A stretch of 64,000 bases of DNA from NCBI RefSeq assembly GCF_000002595.2, contig NC_057011.1:55497-119496 (forward strand). Reading direction: 5' to 3'. Under the pieces are notes generated by a model. That model made no database searches, had not been told where the DNA came from, and worked only from the letters and a program-made list of their open reading frames with translations. The stretch is from Chlamydomonas reinhardtii (taxonomy: Eukaryota > Chlorophyta > Chlorophyceae > Chlamydomonadales > Chlamydomonadaceae). Each line of letters opens with the position of its first letter. Position 1 is the first letter of the stretch. The position numbers and the translations under genes are program-made. Shown here piece by piece: positions 10,401 to 21,447 of this stretch.

Positions 10401-11761
10401 CCAGCCGTTGGGCGCGGTGTAGAAGGCGTAGGCGGCGGTCTTGTCGCCGTGCCGCTCCGACAGCTGTTGCGTGTGGGGAGGAGGAGTGGAGTGGAGTGGC
10501 GAGGCCGGTGAGCACCGCACTCGGCACCGCGCAAGCACCGCTCGCAAACCGCACCTGCCGCCCCGCGCGACCTGCCACTCCCACACGCCCACTCACCCCG
10601 CCCCCACTGCCCCCACTGCCGCCCACTCACCTGCCACACCAGCGCCTGGGCATTGCCCACCTGGGCCGTGCCCGCGTACGTCCAGCCGCGGATGTCGGGC
10701 AGGGGCTGGGAGGGGGAGGGGGAGAGTGGAGATTCAAGAGTCGGCATGCGTAGATGCATGGTCAAACCACACCGGCACTTGCACCATGCTCCAGCGCGCC
10801 CGCCCCTCAAGTGCCGCCACGTCCCTGCCAACGCCACGCCACCGCCACGCCACCGCCACGCCACCTCACTTACCGCGGCGGCGCCTCCATCTCCCAGCAG
10901 CCCGCCCAGCAGTGTGGGTCCGCTGGTGCCGTTGGTGAAGTCGCAGGCGGTCACGTTGATCCGCGGATACAGGTTCCAGGAAATACCCTGGAGCGGGGGT
11001 TGAGCGGGAGTGGAGGGTTTCACGAAGTGAGCACTGCCAGGAGCACACTCAACACCAGCGCTGCCGTCCGCGCCTGCGCAACCACGTCCGCGCTAGCACC
11101 ACCGAGTTGTCCGACCACCTCTGATCGTAAATGGTGAAAGCATGCTCCAGCTTGGGATTTTGAGTGATGTCCCCCCGCCCCCCGCCCCCAACCCCCCACC
11201 TTCTTGCTGTCGTATCCGCTGCTGTCCAGTCCGCCGTACACATCCAGCCGGTAGCGCTGCCAGGGGCCGTCCCACCACACGTGGACAGGGTAGCTGGGGG
11301 CAGCAGCAGCAATGTGGAAGGGAAGAGGGAAGGGGGGGTTGAGACAGTGGGGATGCCATGGGAGTCGGGCCGAGAGTGGCACGTGGGGGAAGCTGAGCCA
11401 GGCCAATTTGAGTTGGCCAGCAGATACCTCGGATGAGCGCACCTGAGGCCACCTGGCTGCAGTGCTTGCAGATAGGGCAGGCTGACCGTGTACTCCATCT
11501 GCACAAGGGGCACAGGCCGAGATTGCCGGAGAAATGGAGGGAGGAGAACTAGGGTTCTGGCACAGCATGCACACATGGCAGCCGATATATGATGGACATG
11601 GTTATTAGCTGCAAGCTCACCTCAAATGCCGGGGGCCACTCGGGGGCCACCGGGTTGGCTCCAATTGTCTTCGTGAGCGACGCAAGGCGAGAAGCACTCG
11701 CGCTGCACGCGAATAATGCCATACACACCACTGCCAGCCATCCGAGGCGCAGGCGCGCCAT
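7437..11761 (-). CDS. Papain-family (C1A) cysteine protease with an N-terminal extra domain
   Basis: Fourteen exons with consistent splice phase give 652 residues: 11761-11621, 11498-11443, 11293-11200, 10987-10874, 10705-10631, 10463-10361, 10203-10012, 9760-9327, 9118-9070, 8858-8511, 8354-8275, 8174-8133, 7895-7783, 7554-7437. Residues 1-20 ([20 protein letters not shown]) are a signal peptide. Residues 30-240 form an N-terminal domain rich in aromatics ([30 protein letters not shown]) resembling that of the Dictyostelium counting-factor-associated CfaD group. A prodomain follows ([16 protein letters not shown]). The mature protease has Gln396, catalytic Cys402 in SCGSCW, His583 in [11 protein letters not shown] and Asn604 in IKNSW, so all four key residues are present. 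An unusual Ala/Lys/Thr-rich insertion lies between the Cys and His halves (after [11 protein letters not shown]). It should act in the secretory pathway, vacuole or outside the cell. The enzyme class is firm; the link to CfaD is from memory of that family. Confidence 0.92.
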
Positions 11762-12618
11762 TTCTGCGTCTGTTGCGCCTTGTCCAACTTTCCGGAAGTA
11801 AACAAGCTCGCGTGCGCGCTCCACGAAGTCTATTGTATGCTGGCGCTCTTCGTTTGGTCTTCTAAAGCTTTTAGGCAGTCAACAAGTTCTGAGTTGAGCC
11901 TTGAGGTTACTAGGTTAGCGGATTTGCATGAGGTTGGGCCCATGGGCCGGCGCGCGGAAAGTAGAAAAGTGCTATTGCTAAATTTCGTCATTCTCGCTAA
12001 ATAACGATTTATAAGTCTGTCCTGGTCTTTGGTCACCTGCCTCGAGCTCTGGGCAGACGCACGACTCCATACATCGGCTCGCCCCGAGAGATTGGACATC
12101 CTGGGGCCACGCGCACCGCATTTCGGATGCCGCAGCTGCTGGTTTGCTCGTGCAGCTGTGATTGAGCGCGGCACTGTGAGTCTCAAGTCTGCGAGGCCAC
12201 AGTGACGGGGCGGTCAAGGGCGTTGCTGCAGGCGCGCACACCGTCGTGCCTTTCCCCTGCGCCGCTGTGCCGTCCCCACGCCTCCTCACCTGAGTGCGAA
12301 GAAACCTTCTTGGTGCCGGTGCGACCAGGGGTGTGTACGTCTGTCGTGAGGAGGGCAGTCCACAGCTGGCCTCGGCACGTTGGGTTGAGAGGCCCCTTGG
12401 GCGGCCCCCTCATAACGTTCCCCCTTGTTCATGGTCCTGAGCAAGGTTGATCTAGCTCCTGCATCGTTCACTGACTGATGCGTTCGATTGGTGTTACGCC
12501 TTTTGACCATGGCATCCACTCATGTACGTTCTCCATGAAACCCCACAGGCTGATGGGCGCCTGACCGGCCGCAGCCCCCCACCGCCCCCACCCGGGTGGT
12601 CGTCAGCCCAGCGCGGCC
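11762..12618. other. Divergent promoter region
   Basis: The protease gene is read leftwards from 11761 and the next gene rightwards from 12619, so both 5' regions lie here. An in-frame TGA at 12562-12564 upstream of the second gene supports its ATG. A plausible splice acceptor (CCCCACAG, ending 12548) hints at a 5' UTR intron. No other gene was seen. Confidence 0.5.
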
Positions 12619-13821
12619 ATGCAGGGCCTGCAGCAGCAGCCGCAGCAGCAGCAGCCGCCAGGGCCCATGCAGGGGGCCGCCCCGGGCTACTGCGGCAGCG
12701 GCGGCGGCGCCACCGCCGCACCAGCTGTGTCGGCGGCATCATGGCTGCGTGAAGGGGTGGCGGCGACGGCGGCGGCGGGTCAGCCCCACAAGCAGCAGCA
12801 GGAGCAACACCTGCACCGTTACCAGCGACGTCACCCGGACTGCTATGCAGCTGTCGACCCACCGCCGCAGCTGCAGCCGCAGCCATGGCAGCCGTGTCAG
12901 TTGCCTGTGTCTTCATCAACACCGGCATCCCCCCCGCAGCCGCAGCTGCAGTCGCCGTGGCGCCCTCCACTGCAGCCTGCAGGCCCCCGCGGCCACCACC
13001 AGCACCACCACCACCTCCAGCGCTCACGCCAGCTCCCGCAGCACCAACAGCACCAACAGCGTTACCCCCAGCACCCGGCTTACCGCATCAACCACCTGAC
13101 CCAGCGCTCTCCGCTCGCTCCACTGAGCCCCCTCCACCCCAACCCGCACCAGCAGCCACGCCCCCACCAGCCGCTGACTGCCCACCGGAGCCGGCCCGCC
13201 AGCAGCAGCAGCTGCGGCAGCCTCAGCGGCGCCGCCGACCCTAGCTCACTGGCCCACACCCGCCTGCCGCTGCCGCTGCCGCCCACACCAGCACCAGCGC
13301 CCACAGCGCACGGCCCCCTCTCCTGCCCCAGTGTGGCACGACTCCCGCCCACTCTACAGGTGTCAACCCCGCCACCACCACCGCTGCCACCACCGCTGCC
13401 GCTACCACCACAACCGCAGCCGCCACCACCGCTGCCGCCACCGCCACCGCCACCGGCACCGCTGGCGCCGCCACCACCGCTGCCGCCACCCAGCAGGACA
13501 CAGCAAACTACCGCAGCGGGACTGCTCAGCCTCAGGCGGCGCCCGCACCAGCCACAGCTCCAGCCGCCGGTAAGGCACTGCTGCTGGGGCGGTACAGGGA
13601 CGTGCTGCGTGTCATTGCTGGTAGTAGCGGTATGCAGCCAGGCCTTGCATGCACGCCTTGGAACTCACCGCCTGCATGCGTGCGTGCATCTAGGTAGCTC
13701 CAGGCCCGACATCCGCGACATGTATGTATCCATGACTGCCAACCGCCCTGACCACTCCCGCCCACCGACCACCCCCTGATAACTCCCACTTCGGCCCCCG
13801 CTGGGTCCTGCCACGCCGCAC

Positions 13822-13867
<46 letters not shown>

Positions 13868-15968
13868 GCAGGCGCTCCTGGCTGGCTGCAAGCGCCCCCG
13901 CACGCCGCCGCCATCCCCCCTGCCACTGCCGCCGCCACTGCAAGTGCCTCAAGCCCCCCCAGCTCCAACACCACTGCCCGGCAGCAACGCAAGGGAGCCC
14001 GCCGCTGCTGCCGCCGCTGATGCCGGCGCCAGCGCCAGCGCCGGTGCCAGCCTGCCCGCTGTGCCTGTGGACGGCGATGGCGGTGACGGAGGTGGTCGCG
14101 CGAAGCGGAGGGCCCTGGAGGCGTCGTCGCAGGAGCAACCCCAGCTGCGGGAAGCACTGCCGCCGCCGCCACTACCTGGCTCTAGCCGGCATTGCGCCGG
14201 ACCCGCACAGGTGGCGGCGGCGGCGGCGGCGGTGAGGCGGGCGGTGGGCGCTGCAGCGCGGCCCCGGGGGCGTGACGGCAGAGGCGCCGCCGGCAGCAGC
14301 AGCAACCGCTCCGGGGGCGCCTCCAGCAGCCGCAGCCGCAATGCCGGAGCTGTCATTCGTAGTGGCGGAGCCAGCGGCCCAAGCGGCGGCCCAGCCTCAG
14401 TAATGCAGGCGGTGGCGAAGGGGCGGGAGACGGCCAATCAGCAGCAGCAGCAGCAGCCGTACTTCCACTGCCTTAGCTGTGGTCGCTACTGCTTCTGCCG
14501 ACACTGCCACCAGAGCCCACCAGAAGCCAAGCGGCAGCGGCTTCAGCTGCCGGGCCAGAGGCAGGCCGCCGCCGCCGGTTGTGCAGGTGGCAGCGGCAGC
14601 GGCGCTTCCGGCCCGGCCCAGCAGCAGCAACAGGAGCTGCAGCGGATGCAGGCGCCACCGCTGGCGCCGCCTCAAGCCCAGCAGCAGCAGCAGAAGCAGC
14701 AGCTGCAGCAGCAGCATTCCTTGCCAGCAGCCCCTGCCCTGCCGGCACCGGCATCGGCACCGGCACCGCATCCTGCCATCATCACGGCCATCACTGCCGC
14801 CGAGGCCCAAGCCGCTGACGTTGCCCAGACACAGCCGCCGCCCCTTGGCGCCGCCACTGGCGCCTGTGCCGCTGCCGCCACTGCCTCTATTGCTGCTGCT
14901 GTTGCTGGCCCTGCTGCGCCGCAGGCTGCAGCTGCGCCATGCCCACCGCTGCCGCAACTGCAACTGCCGCTGCATGTGCGGGTGCGTGCAGTGCTCAGCG
15001 CCACTGCGGCACGGATGCGGCATGCGGCTGCAGCAGGGGGCGGCAACGGCGGCAGCGGCGGCGGCAATGGTGGCGGCGGTGGTGGCGGCGGCGGGGGCCC
15101 GTACCCAGAAGCGAGGGCACGAAGGCCGCTGCTGCCAGGCACCGCCGTCGTGGCACCAGCAGTGGTGGCAGTGGCAGCAGCAGCAGCAGCAGAAGACGCC
15201 GCCGTAGCGCCAGTGGCAGCAGCAGCAGCAGCAGCAGCACAGGCAGCAGTGCCGCGGGAGGAGGGCGGCGCACTGCAGCGGCACGCTGAGGCGAGGGCTG
15301 AGGAGAAGGAGGAGGGGGAGGTCGAGGAGGGCGAGGCCAGCGATGAGGTTGAGGAGGGCGAGGTGCAGCTCAACAGCATACCCGCCGCCGCACCTGCCGT
15401 CACACCTGCGGTACTGCTGGCGGGCTGTGGCACCGACTCACGCAGCAGCCCCGCGCCCGGACCCTCGCCGCCGCCTCCTTCCAGTGTCGCGGACGGACCC
15501 GGCGGCCCTAGCCCCTGCAGCTCAGGCGGCACGGCGGGCGGGGCGCACCCGGAGGCGGCTGCGGCTGCTGGTGCGGCACCTGCGGGCGCCGCCGCGGCCC
15601 TGGCCCCAGAGGCGGCGCCGCGGGCAGTCCCCTCGGGGGCAGCGCCCGAGGCGGTGGGGCATGAGACGGGGGCGGCGGCGCCTGGGCCCAGCAGTACGGG
15701 GCCAGAGCCGGGGTCAGGGCCAGGCGGCGGTGGGGTCGGGGCCCAGGGCCCGGGGCACACCCCACCACCCGGTGACGTGCCCTGCCCCCAGCCCTGCCCT
15801 GAGCCCTGCCCCAACCCGTGCCCGCCGCACCCCCAGCAGCCCCGCCCGCACCTGCACCGCCATGCGGCTCTGGAGGCGGCACTGGCCGCGGACCTCCGGG
15901 CTCTGGCGGCGCGGCAGGCGGCGGGGCTGGCGGCGCTGGGGCAGCGGCTGGTGGGGCGGGCGAGGTAG
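12619..15968 (+). CDS. Gln/Pro/Ala-rich protein with a cysteine cluster, function unknown
   Basis: Two exons, 12619-13569 and 13872-15968, join in phase 0 (donor GTAAGG, acceptor CGCACGCAG) to give 1015 residues. The intron carries a long CA microsatellite. Nearly all of the protein is low complexity: poly-Gln, poly-Pro, poly-Ala and poly-Gly, with an acidic EEGE-rich block around residues 790-815. The only compact part is a cysteine cluster starting near residue 517 (FHCLSCGRYCFCRHCH, pattern CX2CX3CXCX2C), directly followed by a basic stretch (PEAKRQR). It could bind zinc and carry a nuclear signal. The C-terminal 35 residues are helical (LEAALAADLRALAARQAA). Such proteins in this alga are often transcriptional or RNA-linked regulators, but no family is recognised. 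The chosen ATG is the first after an in-frame stop. Confidence 0.7.
13819..13862. repeat. (CA)n microsatellite in an intron
   Basis: About 22 CA dinucleotides with one interruption lie just upstream of the 3' splice site of the Gln/Pro-rich gene. Confidence 0.92.
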
Positions 15969-16660
15969 AGGAAGGCGGGGGCGCGGGTGGGGGCCTGCAG
16001 TAACTTTTGTCTGCAGTGGTTGTCTCCAGTGATTGCGATGAGTGGTTGCGAGGTAATGGTGGTAATGATGGTAGTTGTGGGGTATTTCAAGCAGTAGTAG
16101 ATGTTTGATCACGCGCCAGCAGCGGGACACACCAAAGTCGGGATCGTGGTGTTACTCTTTTCGGGCCGGTGCAGGGCTGTACTGCAATCCTGGTTTTCCA
16201 TCAATCGGGCGCAGCAAATGTCCCGCTGCCAGGAGCGCGCTTGGCAAAGTCGGGTTTTGGTTTGCGTGATTCAAATGTGTCGGACTCGTGCAGTGGGTCG
16301 GGGGGTGTCCCACGGGCCGCCGCCGGCCGCCTCCGCCGCCCAATGTGGTTGACCGGGTCGGCGCAGCTGGTGAGAACGCCCGTCGGTCCGTGGACTTGTT
16401 TGGGCTCCAGGATATAACGCCCCTGAGACATGACTACGACCTGCAGCACCTGTCCAGCACCACACGACCAGCAGCACACGTCCCAGGCGCCCACGCCCAC
16501 TGCCAACGCACACGCCCACCGCCTCGGAGCCTCGCCTGCTGCTCACTGCGCCGCCGGGCTCATCCTCCTTGCCCCCGCCTGCCTACATCTGCATTCTAGA
16601 TTCCTAGCTAGCGCGACAGCACCCATCCACAAAATAGCAGCCTCACACAGCCTCATAACA
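15969..16660. other. Intergenic, 3' and 5' untranslated regions
   Basis: This holds the 3' end of the Gln/Pro-rich gene and the promoter and 5' UTR of the next gene, both on the plus strand. No clear TGTAA motif or TATA box was found, and no additional gene was recognised. Confidence 0.45.
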
Positions 16661-19600
16661 ATGGTCGCGTTCTCCGGCAAAGGCCGCCCCTTGCGGCGCA
16701 CCCCGCTCTCCCGGATGGCTGTGTCGGCAGGTGGGGTGTGGCTGGGGGCCAGGGCTCCAGGTCTGAGCCGGGGTACAGGCGGGAAGGCGCCAATGCAGCA
16801 GCGCGGGTGCGCGGGGACGGCGGGACGGCGGGACATGCTACCTGCCCAATGTCCCCCGGGTGCGTGGCGCCCTAGCTACGCGGCAAGACACTGGCACACG
16901 ACACGGCGTTGGGCGCTGTGGCTTAGTGTGCACTGCCCAAGCTCCACGCACTTTCCATCAGCGCGGACCGTGTGCCTTGGGTTAAACGGGCCGGGCATTG
17001 TGGCCTTGTAGCCCGCCGGATGACCCAGGGCCCCCTCGCTCGGTCCGCCGCGCGCGATCTCGTTCACTGAAAAGAAAACGGATGTCGTCCCACCTGCTGT
17101 CCGTTTCCGCCTCCCGGTCCTGCCTCCCCACGCACCCGGCCTCCACCCCCTCCCCCTCCCGCCCGCAGTTCCGGCCGCCGCGCTGCTGCTGGTGGCGCTG
17201 CTGGCTGCCTGCCGCCCCGCCGCCGTGCGTGGCAGTGACCTGCGCCTGCGCGGCGGCAGCTCGCTGGTCAGCCAGCCGGCCACGTGTGTGCCGGGCCCGG
17301 CGGAGGCGGCGGCGCAGGCGGCGGCGCTGTTCGCGGCGGCCCTGAACGGCACAGGCGAGAGCGAGCGGGCCGAGTACGTGCAGGTGAGGAGCGCAGGGGG
17401 GAGGAGAAGGTAGATACGAGGGGGAAGGGGGACGGAAGGCATGTGTGTATGTGTGTGTAATGGTCCGCTTTCCCGGGTGTTGACTCTTGACTCTTGATTC
17501 CTGTTGACATGACACGCATATGCCTGCGCCTACCCCACCAAACCCCCAGGCCTATCTGTGCCCTGATGGCGTGTCGCTGTGCAACCCCCTGTCCGTTCTG
17601 GAGGTGAGCTGGGAGCGGTGAGAGGTAGAAGGTAGGCGGTGGGCGGGCGTGTGTGTGTGTGTGCGCGTGTCTCCACTCGCGCTGCTACCCGACAGTGTCC
17701 CAACCTCCCCTGCTCTGGCCCTTACCAAAACCACTACAACCATCACTACTCCTGGTGCTGCTGCTTCTACCACGCCACTGCCACTACTGCTCCAGGGCTT
17801 TGCCACCATTGAGGCCAACAACTCGCACCTGCTGGTCTCACCCGGGGGCGGCGGTGGCGAGGGTGGCGGCGGCAGCGAGTATGACGGCGGCAACTCCACT
17901 GCTGGCACGGGCGCTGCCGGCAGCACTACTGGCAGCACGCCTGGCGCCCTCACTCTGCAGTCCATGGACCTCACCCTGGTGCAGGTGGATGAAGTGCGCG
18001 TGTGACACTGGTGGCTGCGTGTGTGCAGCTGTGTCTTTGCTTGTACTTCGGACACTGTAGATATGTGTGGCTGCGGGCGTGTTGGCGGGCGATGCTCTCG
18101 CTGTTCCTGGGCTCCTCCTGCTCCTCCTCCTCCTCCTCCGACTCCTCTCGGTCGTCCTCGCGCAACCTGCCGCCGAGCCCCGTTCCCCCTGCCGCCCTCC
18201 AGCTAGGTTGGGCCCCAGGTACTCCCGCGCCTGTTGTCCCTAAATTCCCTCGTCTAGCGTCATGTCATGCCACATCCCCGCCGGACTGGTTTCGACGTCC
18301 CAAAGTTGGGAGCTAATACGTTGGGCCCGGGCACATACCCCCCCCCCCCACACACACACACCACCCTCCCCCTCCACCCAGAACAACACGCTCCACTTCA
18401 TGGGTCCGGGCAATGTGACTCTGGACCGGTCCACCATGTCACTGGGCTCCTACAACTGGTGGGGCAGGGGGGGGGGCGCGTGGATGAGGGGCGTGATGCG
18501 GGGCAGGAGGGGCAACGAGTCACGATATGAAGACGGGTGACCGGAACTGACACGGTACTATGATGGGGGCATGTCAGGGATATCGTGACGCAGGATATCG
18601 TAGCAAGGGCACGTGTGTCTGCTGGTTGGACTTGGTAGGGCTGGGGCCTTGTGGGCCGCACCTGCTCCTGGTAGCGCTGCACCGCTGCCCCAGCCACGGT
18701 GCCTGTGACGCCAGTGCCCCCACTCATTCCCCGCTGCCTCTCCCGCCCCTCTCCCCCCCCCAGGCTGTACCTGACCAACAGCAGCTCCCTGACCCTCAAC
18801 GGCTCCCGCCTCAACTTCTCGTCCTACTTCGCGCTGTGAGTAGTGACACACAGGGGTGTGGGGTGGGTGACGCCCTTGAGCCTGGGGCCTGGGGGATAAC
18901 GTTGAGCCTGGGGCCTGGGGGGCATAACGTGACAACGCAAGTGACCGCATGGGGCCGCCGGGCTGCGGGTCGAGCTGTGAGGGGGAGGGGGCCACGGCAA
19001 GACAGGAGTACCGGCCGGAGCCGGGGCATGGGGCTGGGGGGCATGGGGGCCGGGGGGGCCAGGACACGGCACATATCCCCACCTCCTTGCGCTCACCCCG
19101 TCGGCACACGTATTCCCCACCCACACTCCCCCTAGGTCTCGGTCCCATGGAACTTGCAAGCGAATGCCCTCTCCCTATTCTCCCTCCCTCCACCCCTTCC
19201 ATCCCTCACCTCCAACCCTCATCGCCAACGCATTCGGCACGTTGGGCGCGGGCATTTCTCACCCCCCCCCCCGCTCTCCCCCGCTGCAGTGCGGCCCAGG
19301 ACTCCTCGCTGACCCTGTCCGACTCCATTGCCGAGTTCTCCGACACGCCCGTGTTCACAAACAACTCCATCATCAGCCTCAGCAACAGTACCTGGTAGGA
19401 CTGGAGCAGCGGGGGAGCGAGGGGACAACTGAGAGGGAGGGGGGAGAGCTGAGACGGAAAGTTGAAGGTTGTGGCATGTCAACCGGCAGGGCGGGGGAGC
19501 CAGGTGCGTCGCGCATCGGCCGCAGATAGAATGCACCGGCGGCCGCAGCAGCCACAACGCCCGCCTCCGACCCGCCCGCCCAATCGCCCACCCGCCTGCT

Positions 19601-20528
19601 CCTCCGTCCCCTCGCCCTCAGGTATGCGCACTCCACTGGCGCTCCCGCCCCCCCGCTGTACGAGGGCAAGGTGGCGCCCGTGACCTGGCTCAACAACACC
19701 GACCTGGCAGCCACAGGCGAGAGAGGTGGCGGGGTGGCGGGGTGGCTGGCATATGCTGGTGTGGCCGGATCCGGCCTCCTGCCCGCCCACCCGGCTCCAG
19801 GCGCCCAGCAGCCCAGGAGCGGCTGCCCACCTGACGCCCAATTCGTGCCACCCCTCCACTCCCCTCCCCATGCATCAATTCTCTACCTGACCTCCCCGCC
19901 CCCTGACCCCCCCTACCCCTACCCCCCAACCCCCCAACCCCCCAACCCCCCAACCCCCTGCAATGTGCAGGCAGCCTGCTGGTGTTCACCAACGTGCCGC
20001 TGGTGCTGCTGACGCAAGGCAGCCTGCTGCTGGTCAACTCCTCGCTGCAGCTGGTCAACAGCAGCATGGAGCTGTGGGGCAGCCCCCTGGGACTGCTCAA
20101 CAGCCGCATACAGCTGGACGAGGCCTCCAGCTTCGGGGTGAGTGCGGGCAGGAGGGCTGCATTATGACTGAAGCGGGGCTTCGATGGTTGCCGCGTGCGT
20201 GGGGGTGGGGCTGCGGGGTGCAGGTGCAGGCCCGCATCCCCCTGCCCTCACTCCCCGGGAGCAATCTGTAAAGAGTGTGAACTGCTGCTGACACCACCGC
20301 GCCCCCACCCTGGCTCTAACCCGCCCCAACCTCCATATACCGCAGCTGTTCTGCAATTCCACAGTGGTGGGCGAGGGCGTGGTGGCGGCGGCATCGTACG
20401 GCAGCGGCGGCGGCAACACCACCGCCAGCGGTGCGCCACCCACCGCCCCCGCCCCCGGCAGCCAGCTGGGTGTCAGTGACTCGGCGCTGGCCGCCCAGGA
20501 CTACACCGACATCTACCTCACACCCTGA
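16661..20528 (+). CDS. Secreted or surface glycoprotein with beta-solenoid-like Asn/Ser repeats
   Basis: Ten exons with matching phases give 411 residues: 16661-16730, 17169-17383, 17550-17603, 17796-17984, 18382-18458, 18764-18835, 19290-19394, 19622-19725, 19971-20137, 20346-20528. After a basic N-terminus, residues about 24-36 form a hydrophobic signal or signal-anchor (VPAAALLLVALLAA) created by joining exons 1 and 2. The rest has about fifteen N-X-S/T sequons and short repeating strands such as TNSSSLTLNGSRLNFSS, SIISLSNSTW and VNSSLQLVNSSMEL. These look like rungs of a right-handed beta-helix. No catalytic motif is seen. It probably faces the cell wall or an endomembrane lumen. The end of exon 8 is ambiguous: a GT donor after 19725 or a GC donor after 19716 gives the same phase. 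Two TGTAA motifs lie about 450 bases downstream. Confidence 0.75.
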
Positions 20529-21447
20529 GAGCGGAGGACAGGAATTGGGTGGGGCGGCCCAGCAGCAGAAGCAGCAGCAGCAGCAGCCCGAAACACAAAG
20601 TGATAGATGCACTTGCGCGGTTGTCATGTGCAGCATGTGCAGCATGGCGGTGCGGTTGCTTGGTTGTGTGTGCCCATGACTCATGAGCATGTGGGTGGGG
20701 GGCCGTAACGCGCGAGTGGCCACAGACTCCACAGGAGGTGTATGCTCAAGTAGGGTGGTTGTGACTAGCGCATGAAGATGCAGCTGCATGCTATGGGCGT
20801 GTTGTGTTGAACCACTGATGATTATGATTTCGGTCTGGCGCATCGCTTGCCCACCTTCCGGATACCAAGTTGATCTTCGGCCTGCATGCAAAGCATTGTG
20901 CCCTGTGGCACCGGCAAAACAGTCTGCTGTAGTGGTGCACAACGGAAACGGTGGATGGGCCTCCTACATCCGCCTGTAAGGCAGAGCTGAACCTGTAAGG
21001 CAGAGCTGAACCTGGAGGGACACGCCTCCAGACGGGACATACGGCACGACAGGGACACGACTCCAGTTACGGACGCTGCATGTGTTGGCAGCTGTGGGGC
21101 AGAGGCAGGCGACAGCACCCTGGGGAAGTGGGGATTGTCGCCGCAGTGCGCCAGCAAGAGGAAAGCGCTGAAACAGCAAGCGGCCCCGCCAGGGGCCGCA
21201 GGTAACGATGGATGGCGTAGCGTGGCGTGGCTGCCGGCCATGTATTTTCCAGCTCAGCGGGAATCTACGCAGCTCAAAGTATTTTGCATTATGTACCTAA
21301 GCGCAATACAAAATGCTTTGCACTCTTCAAGGGGCAGGGAACGGGGGCCGGAATGATGCGATCTGTGCGACCACAATCGCAAAGCCTCGACTATTTCGTC
21401 TTCCGTGTGCCCACAATACTGCATAGAATATATACAGGCACTTGAAC
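20529..21447. other. Intergenic region with poly(A) motifs and peroxidase promoter
   Basis: The left part is the probable 3' UTR of the glycoprotein gene, ending near the doubled TGTAA-containing repeat at 20973-21010. The right part is the promoter of the peroxidase gene. An A/T-rich string (AGAATATATACA, about 21425-21436) sits roughly 15 bases before the ATG. No other gene is visible. Confidence 0.5.
20973..21010 (+). terminator. Two tandem 19-bp units, each with a TGTAA poly(A) motif
   Basis: The 19-bp unit CCTGTAAGGCAGAGCTGAA occurs twice head to tail (20973-20991 and 20992-21010). TGTAA, the polyadenylation motif of Chlamydomonas, is at 20975-20979 and 20994-20998, about 450 bases after the glycoprotein stop codon. 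A related string (ACCTGTCAGGCAGAG) occurs at 30891-30905, so the unit may come from a dispersed repeat. Confidence 0.55.

Noticed and set aside
11101-11160. Possible extra protease exon ([11 protein letters not shown]) between exons 3 and 4
   Set aside because: Its acceptor (CCCAAG) is poor and its likely donor gives phase 2, which breaks the following exon. Joining exon 3 directly to the exon at 10987 keeps phase 0 and gives the expected [16 protein letters not shown] sequence.
14672-16090. Minus-strand frame of 472 codons opposite the Gln/Pro-rich gene
   Set aside because: The plus strand has a start after an in-frame stop, a good intron and a cysteine cluster. The minus frame contains only Ala/Gly/Pro low complexity.
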